From Verrucomicrobiaceae bacterium (lineage in GTDB: Bacteria > Verrucomicrobiota > Verrucomicrobiia > Opitutales > Intestinicryptomonadaceae): a stretch of DNA of 64,000 nucleotides. The translations under genes were made by a program, and so were the position numbers. This document shows positions 34,839-42,877 of this stretch, piece by piece; the first letter of the stretch is position 1; each line of letters opens with the position of its first letter. Below the pieces are notes generated by a model. It had not been told where the DNA came from. It saw nothing but the letters and a program-made list of their open reading frames with translations, and searched no databases. The stretch lies in the NCBI GenBank assembly GCA_015061955.1, contig SUVO01000011.1, forward strand, positions 1-64,000. The letters are read 5' to 3'.

Positions 34839-36893
34839 TTACAATATGCCTAAATTTTCTAATTCTGGTATAATTGCATCATCTAAATTTTTTATTCTGA
34901 AACGTTTTGCCGATACAGGCAAACTATTTAGAAAATATCGTCCGTATCCTTTTGATGCCACACGCGAATCTAATATAACAATATCTCCTTTGTCTTTTTT
35001 AGTTCTGATTAGTCTTCCACAACCTTGGCGAAATTTTATGATAGCTTTTGGCAACATAACGTCCATAAAACCATTCCCTCCCAAATTATCGGCACGTTCC
35101 ATTTTTGCTTCAATGAGTGGATGTGTAAAAATATCGAAGGGAAGTTTTGTTATTATTACTTGCGATAGCGATTCTCCCGGAATATCGACGCCTGTCCAAA
35201 AAGAATCTGTTCCGAGTAATATGGCATTTCCTTTTGTTGTGAATTCTTGTAGGATTTCTAATCTGCCATAATCTTCGCCTTGAACAAAAATTTTTCTGTC
35301 TTGTAAAATTGCAGATTCTTTTAAGAGGTTTGCAATTTTTTTCATTTCAGAATAACTGGTAAAAAGAATGAGCGTTCCACCTTTTACCAAGAAACACAAT
35401 TTTTCTATGCAGGCACCAAGTTCAGAGTTATCGGTACTTTGTCCACGTTCAAATATAGGCGCATCGGTTGCGTAGAATACACGCATATTGTTTTGGTAAT
35501 CGAATGGCGAATTTACTACAAATTTTTCGGCACATTCGGCTCCTACTGACTCTGCAAATTGTGTTAAATCGCCATTGATTGCCATTGTAGCAGATGTCAT
35601 AATAACAGGTGAAGATCTGTCGAATAGATATGTGCGTAAAATTTTTGCAACATCTATGGGTTGAGAATTTATTGTTATTTTTTTCTCCGAATCAGAGCTT
35701 TCAAGCCAGTAAACATAACCGTCTTCTGTCAGATATAAACAAGTTTCTAACGATGTTTTATAAGATTTTATTTTTTCTTTGTAATCGTTTATTTCGGCGG
35801 CTTGTTTTTCTGTAGATGCATTTTGTGCAAAGTGCTTGAGCATTAATTCTACTTCTTCAAGCTTATGTAAGATTAAGTCTTCTGCCCAATTGGGTTCTTC
35901 TAAACGTACGGTATCGCGTTGTTGCAAACGATTTGCTCGTACAGATGTAAAAAAATCTTCCACACACGCAATGGTATCTTCAATCAATTTCTTATCGAAA
36001 TATTCTGCCAATGCCATACGTGTTATTAATCCCTTGCGTTTTTTAGGATTATATATGCGTTTTAATTCTCTAATTATACCACTGCTACTTAGTGATACTC
36101 CAAATGTTTTACTTACTGCATCGGGTACGAGATGTGCTTCGTCTAAAACGAGCATATCGTTTTCAAATAAAATGGAATCTGAACCCAATTCTGTCCCATT
36201 TATCAATGAAAATAACAAACTATGATTGAGTATTACAATGTCGGCAGAGGCTGCTTTTTTACGAGCGTTTTGATAAAAGCAGGTTTCGTCGCATGTTCGA
36301 GGAGTACAAGAAGATGACTCGGCACATATCCAATTCCAAACTTCAGGGTTTGGTTGTGGTTTTAATTCTTCGCGCAAGCCAGTAGTAGTAGTTTTTGCCC
36401 AGTTTGCAATACGTTCAAGTTCTTCTGTTTCTTCGGTGTTGAAGAGTTCACGTTTGTCGGCTACGGCACGCTTTAGACGATTAGTACAAATATAATTGGC
36501 ACGTCCTACAAGGATTGCTTCTTGGAAATTTGCACAATCTCTTAAGGCATCGCAATTTTCAAATAACATTCGTATACGTGGCAAATCTTTCTCTATAATT
36601 TGCTGTTGTAGAGCTATTGTATTAGTTGCAATGATTAGTTTTTTGTTGAAGCGTTTTGCTGCTATTATGCCACCAATTAAATATGCTAAACTTTTGCCAA
36701 CGCCAGTGCCAGCTTCAAAAATTAAAGGAAGCCCAGATGCGTATGTTTGGGCACAAAAAAACGCCATTTGCTCTTGTTCTGGGCGATGCTCGTAGTTCGG
36801 TAGAATAGAAGCATAACCGTCTTTGCAAAAAATGTTTTCGCAAAGCGATGGCAAATGGTGTTCTTTAAATTCTGCTTGGGTATCTTCCGACAC
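34839..36893 (-). CDS. DinG/XPD-type Fe-S DNA helicase
   Basis: A 684-aa superfamily 2 helicase. Walker A is FEAGTGVGKSLAYL and Walker B the DEAH-like LDEAHLVPDA. Four Cys of the Fe-S domain lie in ICTNRL plus CAESSSCTPRTCDETC, and helicase motifs V-VI are in FWTGVDIPGE and RQGCGRLIRTKKDKGD. It matches the YoaA/DinG group acting on DNA with 5'-3' polarity in replication and repair. It follows HpnH by 2 nt and lies upstream of dUTPase, a possible nucleotide/DNA-maintenance operon. Confidence 0.92.
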   Translation of the reverse strand: MSEDTQAEFKEHHLPSLCENIFCKDGYASILPNYEHRPEQEQMAFFCAQTYASGLPLIFEAGTGVGKSLAYLIGGIIAAKRFNKKLIIATNTIALQQQIIEKDLPRIRMLFENCDALRDCANFQEAILVGRANYICTNRLKRAVADKRELFNTEETEELERIANWAKTTTTGLREELKPQPNPEVWNWICAESSSCTPRTCDETCFYQNARKKAASADIVILNHSLLFSLINGTELGSDSILFENDMLVLDEAHLVPDAVSKTFGVSLSSSGIIRELKRIYNPKKRKGLITRMALAEYFDKKLIEDTIACVEDFFTSVRANRLQQRDTVRLEEPNWAEDLILHKLEEVELMLKHFAQNASTEKQAAEINDYKEKIKSYKTSLETCLYLTEDGYVYWLESSDSEKKITINSQPIDVAKILRTYLFDRSSPVIMTSATMAINGDLTQFAESVGAECAEKFVVNSPFDYQNNMRVFYATDAPIFERGQSTDNSELGACIEKLCFLVKGGTLILFTSYSEMKKIANLLKESAILQDRKIFVQGEDYGRLEILQEFTTKGNAILLGTDSFWTGVDIPGESLSQVIITKLPFDIFTHPLIEAKMERADNLGGNGFMDVMLPKAIIKFRQGCGRLIRTKKDKGDIVILDSRVASKGYGRYFLNSLPVSAKRFRIKNLDDAIIPELENLGIL

Positions 36894-36895
36894 CT

Positions 36896-37924
36896 TTATT
36901 TCTCAACCTTCTTTGTAAAATTACGAGCATGTTTTGCTGCTCTGAACAAACCACCAATGCTACCAAATATATCGCAAACTGCGCTTGGTTCGTAACCACT
37001 ATGTAGCATACAATCTTTACATTCAGAACGTGTCCCTTTATGCCCAAGATCATATTTTTCAATTTCAGCCATGAGTTCTGCAAATGTTTCGCAATAACCA
37101 TCGTTGATGAGATAGCAAGGTTTCTGCCAACCTTTAATTGAATATGTTGGATTACCCCATGGTGTGCAGTTGTATTCTTGTTCGCCTTTGAGGAATGCTA
37201 AAAATCCTGGTGAATGATTAAATACCCAGTTCTTGTGTGGATTACACAAAATTTTTCTGAAAAGCTCAACAGTTTTTGTTCTTTCAAGGAATATGTCTTG
37301 ATTTGGAGCTTTATCGTAAGGGAAGCCTGGTGAAATCATCATACCTTCAACGCCCAAAGCCATAACATCGTCAAAGAAATTGCGTACTTCTTCTGGATCG
37401 GCATTATTGAAGATTGTTGTATTTGTTGTTACTCGGAAGCCACGCTTTACAGCTTCTTTAATACCCTTAACGGCTATGTCGTATGCACCTTCTTTATTTA
37501 CGCTTTTGTCGTGCATACGTTTTGTACCGTCTAAGTGTATTCCTAATGAAAAATATTTGCTTGGTTTGTAGAGGTCAATTTTACCCATCAAAACCTGTGC
37601 GTTAGAGCACATATATACAAACTTTTTGCGTTTTATAAAACCTTCAATCATTTCAGGCATTTCTGGGTGAAGAAGAGGTTCGCCACCAGCAATACTTACA
37701 ACAGGCGCTCCACATTCTTCAACTGCGGCCCAGGCTTTTTCTTTGGGCATTCTCATCTTTAAAATTTCTGGTGGTTCTTGAATTTTACCACAACCAGAGC
37801 AAGCTAAATTACATTGGAATAATGGTTCAAGCATCATTACCAACGGATATTTTTTCTTACCCTTTAATGTATTTGAAATAGCGTATTTTGCTACGCTAAT
37901 TACTTGAGAAATTGGAACAGCCAT
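36896..37924 (-). CDS. hpnH: HpnH-like radical SAM protein (adenosyl-hopene type)
   Basis: A 342-aa radical SAM protein strongly resembling HpnH, which attaches adenosine to diploptene in hopanoid side-chain synthesis. Visible are the CxxxCxxC motif in FQCNLACSGCGKIQ, APVVSIAGGEPLLHPE, SLGIHLDGTKRMHDKSV, GFRVTTNTTIFNNADPEEV, LGVEGMMISPGFPY and a C-terminal Cys-rich region. A clean AAGGAG ribosome-binding site precedes the ATG. No squalene-hopene cyclase or other hpn gene occurs in this window; downstream are DinG and dUTPase. A divergent HpnH paralogue with another substrate is possible. Confidence 0.88.
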   Translation of the reverse strand: MAVPISQVISVAKYAISNTLKGKKKYPLVMMLEPLFQCNLACSGCGKIQEPPEILKMRMPKEKAWAAVEECGAPVVSIAGGEPLLHPEMPEMIEGFIKRKKFVYMCSNAQVLMGKIDLYKPSKYFSLGIHLDGTKRMHDKSVNKEGAYDIAVKGIKEAVKRGFRVTTNTTIFNNADPEEVRNFFDDVMALGVEGMMISPGFPYDKAPNQDIFLERTKTVELFRKILCNPHKNWVFNHSPGFLAFLKGEQEYNCTPWGNPTYSIKGWQKPCYLINDGYCETFAELMAEIEKYDLGHKGTRSECKDCMLHSGYEPSAVCDIFGSIGGLFRAAKHARNFTKKVEK

Positions 37925-38089
37925 TTTTAATAAACTCCTTATTTATTGAATAAATTAGAGAATATAATGATATTTTTTACTTTATGTTCAACTCTTTTTT
38001 TAAACAGCTTGATATTATTAAAAAGAATATAAAAAAAGCTTGCTAACATTGTATATGGTAGTCATTGTTTATACGTATATTTTTTACAT

Positions 38090-39127
38090 ATGAAATTATC
38101 TGAAGTTTTAAAAAAATTAACAATAGTTGCCTTTGCAAGTGTAATGGCTTTTTCGGCGGTGGCTGCTGAGGAAATCTTTACTTTGACCTCAGGACAAGTT
38201 TTCGTAGGGGAAGCGTCGGCAGAAAAAGATGGTATAATTCCATTGAAGACAAAATATGGTGTTCTTTCAATCCCATCGGCAGAGGTTGCAAAGAAAGAAC
38301 CTGCTTTGGTTGCAGTTAAAGAAACAGCTAAGCCAGCTCCAGCGCCAGCGCCTGAGCCTGTTAAGGAGGATCCTGCTGCTCCAGTGCCTACAGATAAAGA
38401 TCCACAATGGGTTGAAGATTATAGAAACTTTGTACAACAAAATTTTCCAGAAGGTTGGCAGTTTCGTTTGAAAGGTGGTATAGAATATCGTGATACTGAT
38501 TCATCTACATACTCGGTTTATGCAAGCTTTGATGTAAAGAAAGAATGGGATGTAAATATTTTTGCAGCTACATTGTATTATAACTATACATCGCAAACAG
38601 ATTCGGCTGGTGCAAAAGACGTTACAGTTGATAATTATGGTTTAGATACAACTTTCAAACGTTTCTTTAACGAAACTAAAACATGGTATGTATCGAACTT
38701 GTTGAATTATAAACGCGACCAAGTAAAAGAAATTCAACATCAGGTTGATGAAGCGTTGACAGTAGGTTATCGTTTCGACTTCAAGCGTCATAATTTGATT
38801 ATCGATATTGGTCCTGGTCCTGCGATTCGTTATGTTGATACTTATTATGAAGGTGTTGAATGGGTTACAATGGCATTGTTCCAAGAAGATTTGTCGTGGC
38901 TGATTTCAAAAACATTCCGCGTGGAACAGTCGCTTACAGCAACACTCGATTTGCAAGATACAAGTAAGTATTCAGCAGTGTTCAAGATGGCTTTGATTGC
39001 TCATTTGACAAAAGTTATGGATTTAGCTTTGCGTTATTCGTATGAGTACGATAATATTTCATCTACAGTTGTTACAACAGAGCAACGCTTGATTTTTGCG
39101 TTTGAGTTCCCGTTCAACTGGCAGTAA
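38090..39127 (+). CDS. DUF481-type outer-membrane beta-barrel protein
   Basis: A 345-aa secreted protein. A signal peptide (...VMAFSAVAAEE) is followed by a short domain (FTLTSGQVFVGEA), an Ala/Pro linker (PAPAPAPEPVKEDPAAPVP, about residues 82-102) and a beta-barrel resembling DUF481 / YdiY-like outer-membrane proteins (RFLKGGIEYR..., repeated amphipathic strands, C-terminal FEFPFNWQ). Possible roles are osmotic or salt stress response or outer-membrane structure. Its own promoter is likely within the AT-rich 165-bp gap. It is followed 33 nt later by mdh. Confidence 0.68.
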   Translation: MKLSEVLKKLTIVAFASVMAFSAVAAEEIFTLTSGQVFVGEASAEKDGIIPLKTKYGVLSIPSAEVAKKEPALVAVKETAKPAPAPAPEPVKEDPAAPVPTDKDPQWVEDYRNFVQQNFPEGWQFRLKGGIEYRDTDSSTYSVYASFDVKKEWDVNIFAATLYYNYTSQTDSAGAKDVTVDNYGLDTTFKRFFNETKTWYVSNLLNYKRDQVKEIQHQVDEALTVGYRFDFKRHNLIIDIGPGPAIRYVDTYYEGVEWVTMALFQEDLSWLISKTFRVEQSLTATLDLQDTSKYSAVFKMALIAHLTKVMDLALRYSYEYDNISSTVVTTEQRLIFAFEFPFNWQ

Positions 39128-39160
39128 TTTATATATAACTTAATTAGAAAGAATAAAAAA

Positions 39161-40147
39161 ATGAAAACTCCAATAAAAGTAGCAATTACTGGCGCAGCAG
39201 GCCAGATAGGTTATTCACTATTGTTCCGTATAGCAAGCGGTGCAATCTTTGGTCCAGATCAACCAGTCGAACTTCGTTTGATTGAAATTGAACCAGGTAT
39301 GAAGGCTTTGGCAGGCGTTAAGATGGAACTTGACGACTGTGCATTCCCACTTTTGAGCAACATAGTAACAACTTGTGATCTTGATGAAGGTTTCAAGGGT
39401 GCAAATTGGGCATTGTTGGTTGGTAGTGTTCCAAGAAAGCAAGGTATGGAACGTGGCGATTTGCTTGGTATAAATGGTAAGATTTTCATTGGTCAAGGTC
39501 AGGCAATCCAGAGAAATGCAGCCGATGATATTCGCGTGTTGGTAGTAGGTAATCCATGTAATACAAATTGCTGGATTGCAAAGGAAAATGCTCCAGAAAT
39601 TCCAGCAGATCGTTGGTTCGCGATGACACGTTTGGACGAATTCCGTGCAAAAGCACAGCTTGCACAAAAAGCAGGTGTACATGTTTCGGAAGTTTCAAAT
39701 ATGACAATTTGGGGTAATCACTCAGCAACACAGTATCCTGACTTCTATAATGCAAAGATTGGTGGCAAACCAGCAATTGAAGTTATCACTGATGAAGCAT
39801 GGCTTAAGAACGACTTTATTCCAGTAGTTCAAAAGCGTGGTGCTGCAATTATCGAAGCACGTGGTTTGTCGAGTGCAGCTAGTGCAGCAAATGCAGCAAT
39901 TGCAACAGTAAATGCGTTGGTAAATCCAACACCAGCAGGCGATTGGTTCAGCGTTGCAGTATGTTCAGATGGTAGCTATGGAACACCAAAGGGTGCAATT
40001 ACATCGTTGCCAGTTCGTTCAGATGGTAAGAATTGGGAAATTGTTCAAGGTTTGGATATCAATGAGTTCTCAAGAGCTAAGATTGATGCTTCGAATGCAG
40101 AACTTCTCGATGAGCAAAAAGCAATCAAGGAAATTTTCTCGAAATAA
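39161..40147 (+). CDS. mdh: NAD-dependent malate dehydrogenase
   Basis: A 328-aa MDH of the eukaryote-cytosolic-like bacterial type. NAD-binding motif [52 protein letters not shown], the [10 protein letters not shown] substrate Arg/Asp region and the catalytic [12 protein letters not shown] His are all present. It interconverts malate and oxaloacetate. Length and residues are standard. An unusually Ala/Thr-rich synonymous pattern is seen but nothing is broken. Followed by a strong terminator, then the CRISPR leader. Confidence 0.95.
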   Translation: MKTPIKVAITGAAGQIGYSLLFRIASGAIFGPDQPVELRLIEIEPGMKALAGVKMELDDCAFPLLSNIVTTCDLDEGFKGANWALLVGSVPRKQGMERGDLLGINGKIFIGQGQAIQRNAADDIRVLVVGNPCNTNCWIAKENAPEIPADRWFAMTRLDEFRAKAQLAQKAGVHVSEVSNMTIWGNHSATQYPDFYNAKIGGKPAIEVITDEAWLKNDFIPVVQKRGAAIIEARGLSSAASAANAAIATVNALVNPTPAGDWFSVAVCSDGSYGTPKGAITSLPVRSDGKNWEIVQGLDINEFSRAKIDASNAELLDEQKAIKEIFSK

Positions 40148-40171
40148 TATAGAAAGAGATAATTTTGGAAT

Positions 40172-40204
40172 AAAAAAGCAGTCGGTTTCGACTGCTTTTT
40201 TTGT
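40172..40204 (+). terminator. Terminator of mdh
   Basis: A 12-bp stem (AAAAAGCAGTCG / CGACTGCTTTTT) with a GTTT loop and a T tract. Confidence 0.9.
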
Positions 40205-40421
40205 GTGGATGTGAAATTTATAAATAGAAATTAGATTCAATAAAAAAGAAGAACGGTAGCATACCCCAATGCTACCGTTCATTTATTTTCTACTTTATTT
40301 ATTTACCCCATCTCCTATTGGAGAAATTGCTTAATTGTGTTCAAGTTTTGTGATTTTTTCGCTTATGTCAATACTTTTTTTGTAATTTTTTATAAAAAAT
40401 GAAAAAATATAAAAAGTACAA
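40205..40421 (+). other. CRISPR leader region with hairpins
   Basis: A gene-free 217-bp AT-rich segment between the mdh terminator and the first repeat. It contains an 11-bp perfect stem (GAACGGTAGCA / TGCTACCGTTC, 40251-40280, 8-nt loop) and a small TCTCC-TATT-GGAGA hairpin at 40311-40324. The last 60 bp before the first repeat is over 80% A+T, as leaders often are. No clear promoter hexamers are seen, so transcription of the array may start here or further upstream. The hairpins have no assigned function. Confidence 0.55.
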
Positions 40422-41447
40422 GTTTTGACTTTACAACAAAATGTTCTTTTTCAAAATGTGTTTGTCGTCCGTTCTGGTGGACAGGTAGTTTTGACTTTAC
40501 AACAAAATGTTCTTTTTCAAAATAACGCCTTTTAATTCGCCACGCATATATTTTGTTTTGACTTTACAACAAAATGTTCTTTTTCAAAATGTAATTTTGA
40601 TTTTAATTCTAAACGGTTTTGTTTTGACTTTACAACAAAATGTTCTTTTTCAAAATGTGTTAACTGTTATGTTGTTCTTATTATAGGTTTTGACTTTACA
40701 ACAAAATGTTCTTTTTCAAAATATATGAGTAGCAAAACAAAAGCTTACATTGGTTTTGACTTTACAACAAAATGTTCTTTTTCAAAATGTTGCCTCTGCA
40801 CGTCAAATTTAAAATCCGTTTTGACTTTACAACAAAATGTTCTTTTTCAAAATTCAAATAATTCAATTGGCGAAAAAATCACCGTTTTGACTTTACAACA
40901 AAATGTTCTTTTTCAAAATCTTACATCGTATAAGCAAGCATCATCAGAGGTTTTGACTTTACAACAAAATGTTCTTTTTCAAAATAACAATCGCAAAGGA
41001 AAACAAACAGCAAAGGTTTTGACTTTACAACAAAATGTTCTTTTTCAAAATTCGGCAAAGACGTATTCAATGGCTGAACTGGTTTTGACTTTACAACAAA
41101 ATGTTCTTTTTCAAAATTAAATGCTTTACGACAATTAAAACTATGAAGTTTTGACTTTACAACAAAATGTTCTTTTTCAAAATATAGAAGGCAGATTGCG
41201 ACAAGAGACTTGGGTTTTGACTTTACAACAAAATGTTCTTTTTCAAAATGAAATGGACTCCATTGAGCTTGAATGCAAGGTTTTGACTTTACAACAAAAT
41301 GTTCTTTTTCAAAATCTTAGTACCTTTCAATGCGGTTTCTTTTTGGTTTTGACTTTACAACAAAATGTTCTTTTTCAAAATGCTTGAGAGATACATAATG
41401 CGGAGCTTTAGGTTTTGACTTTACAACAAAATGTTCTTTTTCAAAAT
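40422..41447 (+). CRISPR. Type II-C CRISPR array, 16 repeats and 15 spacers
   Basis: Sixteen identical 36-bp repeats (begin GTTTTGACTTTACAAC, end TCTTTTTCAAAAT) start at 40422, 40488, 40555, 40621, 40687, 40753, 40818, 40884, 40950, 41016, 41082, 41148, 41214, 41280, 41346 and 41412. Spacers are 30 nt except spacer 2 (31 nt, 40524-40554) and spacer 6 (29 nt, 40789-40817). The + strand orientation is set by the GTTTT 5' end and ...AAAAT 3' end typical of II-C repeats and by its complementarity to the tracrRNA anti-repeat at 41495-41510. No repeat is degenerate, so neither end can be called older. The cas genes lie downstream on the opposite strand. Confidence 0.98.
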
Positions 41448-41451
41448 AGTA

Positions 41452-41480
41452 TTGACATAATCTATTATTAAGTTGATACT
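41452..41480 (+). promoter_or_regulatory. Candidate tracrRNA promoter
   Basis: TTGACA (41452-41457), a 17-bp spacer, GATACT (41475-41480). The -35 box lies 4 bp after the last repeat, and a start near 41487 would lie just before the anti-repeat. The -35 is a perfect consensus and the -10 matches four of six bases. Confidence 0.6.
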
Positions 41481-41486
41481 TACGTA

Positions 41487-41566
41487 TATTTTTAGTTGTA
41501 AAGTCTTAACTGATTTTGCCGAATTTTATGCTCTACAGTGTACCATAAAATTCGGCATATTTTTAT
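41487..41566 (+). ncRNA. Putative tracrRNA
   Basis: Deduced from sequence. GTTGTAAAGTCTTAAC at 41495-41510 pairs with the repeat start GTTTTGACTTTACAAC over 14 of 16 positions (11 contiguous pairs, two U-U mismatches, three pairs), as expected of a tracrRNA anti-repeat. About six bases downstream is a perfect 12-bp hairpin (TGCCGAATTTTA at 41517-41528 with TAAAATTCGGCA at 41546-41557, 17-nt loop) followed by TATTTTTAT, suitable for a terminator and for the 3' stem seen in II-C tracrRNAs. The 3' end is at about 41566, 9 nt short of the convergent cas2 stop. Exact ends are inferred. Confidence 0.8.
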
Positions 41567-41574
41567 CTTAGTAT

Positions 41575-41976
41575 TTAAAATAATAAAAAGTTATTGTCTT
41601 TTTCATCAATTTTGAATTTTGGCTCCTCGTGCATCAAACTATCGAAGAATTCAATTTGTTCGGGAACTTTCTCTAATTCTTTGGGAGTTCTGCTTACGAG
41701 TTTACTCATACTCCATTGCTTGTCTGTGAAAAATAATAATCTAATATCACCAGTTGTGGGAGCGTAAGATTTTACTCGCTCATAATATTTCATCATTCGT
41801 TCAAGAGATACGCATGGTCGAGAATAGACAGAGTACTGAATCATTATAAAACCATCATCTAATAGGGCTTTTCTAAATCGCGTAGCTTCTTTGCGTTCTT
41901 CTTCAAGAAGAACGGGTAAGTCGAACATTGCCATTAACCATCCCATTCTGAACGGACTTTTCTTTTTTACTGACAT
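41575..41976 (-). CDS. cas2: CRISPR-associated endoribonuclease/integration protein Cas2
   Basis: A 133-aa Cas2 with ferredoxin-like fold. It has MGWLMAMFDLPVLLEEERKEATRF, GFIMIQYSVYSRPC and GDIRLLFFTDKQW. With Cas1 it forms the spacer-integration complex. The start is set at 41976 because the Cas1 stop overlaps this ATG as TAATG; an upstream ATG at 41997 is possible but would overlap cas1 by 22 nt. Last gene of the cas operon, converging on the tracrRNA 9 nt away. The C-terminal tail (FKIDEKDNNFLLF) is longer than the usual core. Confidence 0.93.
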   Translation of the reverse strand: MSVKKKSPFRMGWLMAMFDLPVLLEEERKEATRFRKALLDDGFIMIQYSVYSRPCVSLERMMKYYERVKSYAPTTGDIRLLFFTDKQWSMSKLVSRTPKELEKVPEQIEFFDSLMHEEPKFKIDEKDNNFLLF

Positions 41977-42869
41977 TAATTTAATAGCGGAACCCAAAGA
42001 TTATCTGCTTTTTTGTTTCGATAAACGTTTGCGAGACTTTCGCAAATTACATCGGAAGCATCTATTAGTTTTATACTTCTTGTGCTTTTCTTTACTCTAA
42101 ATTCTTTTAAAAATCGTCCAAAGTAAATTGCCCATGCTCGAATATTTGGAACATCTATACTAGTAATGTATTTGTACAAAGCAAAATCTACAAACGCTCT
42201 AAAAGGTTCTATTAAATCATAAACAAGAGGTGTGTTTTTATAATATGTTTTATGATTTACTCCTAATAAATAATTTAAGCCTGCAACAATTATGCTTCTG
42301 TGAATTATGCCTCCCATAATACCATATCCATAATTTAGATAAATGTTTATTGGCGAATTTTCATCAGTTGGATTTCTACGTTGGCCATATTCGCCAAGTG
42401 CTGGGAAGTAATGTTTCCAATATTCTTTTGCACACCAAGCTTCGTTTATTTCTGATATTTGTAATTTCGCCATTTCTGCGAGGCGAAAATTTTTTACACC
42501 TATTCTATTTAAACAAGAAACATTGTTTTGAACTTTTGCCAAAAGAAGTCTTCGCCATATTGCGGTATTGAGATTTTTATTTCCAGCACATTGATTCAAT
42601 ACAACACGGGCATCGTATGTTCGGTTATTAGGAATAGTAATTCCTACCGGTTTGAAATTTTTACAATGGATTATTAAAGCGTCGTAATCAGCCAATGTTG
42701 ACATTATTGCACCACTTATTGACACGGTTTCATTCAACAATACAACAGCTCGCAAATCTTCTAAAGCAATTTTACCCAGAACAGAATTATCTTTCCTGCA
42801 CACCAACAAACCTCTCTCTTTGGTGAGTTTACAACCATAGTCTGCGATGTGCAAGATGTGATAACTCAT
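41976..42869 (-). CDS. cas1: CRISPR-associated endonuclease/integrase Cas1
   Basis: A 297-aa Cas1 of the type II form, with an N-terminal beta domain (HILHIADYGCKLTKERGLLVC) and helical domain (INLYLNYGYGIMGGIIHRSIIVAGLNYLLG, VNHKTYY, and YDLIEPFRAFVDFALYKY). These give the LNYGYG, G-NH and EPFR-VD motifs of the metal-dependent active site. Starts 8 nt after the cas9 stop and overlaps cas2 by 1 nt. Confidence 0.97.
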   Translation of the reverse strand: MSYHILHIADYGCKLTKERGLLVCRKDNSVLGKIALEDLRAVVLLNETVSISGAIMSTLADYDALIIHCKNFKPVGITIPNNRTYDARVVLNQCAGNKNLNTAIWRRLLLAKVQNNVSCLNRIGVKNFRLAEMAKLQISEINEAWCAKEYWKHYFPALGEYGQRRNPTDENSPINIYLNYGYGIMGGIIHRSIIVAGLNYLLGVNHKTYYKNTPLVYDLIEPFRAFVDFALYKYITSIDVPNIRAWAIYFGRFLKEFRVKKSTRSIKLIDASDVICESLANVYRNKKADNLWVPLLN

Positions 42870-42877
42870 ATTATTTT

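Noticed and set aside
40725-41387. Long open reading frames across the CRISPR array (repeated peptide LTLQQNVLFQN)
   Set aside because: The 66-bp repeat-spacer unit is a multiple of three with no stops in one frame, so the frames are artefacts of the array and not genes.
40422-41447. Self-cutting by spacer 2 against the porin gene
   Set aside because: The 3' PAM-proximal five bases of the spacer match only once and the PAM is unknown, so only a partial similarity is claimed.
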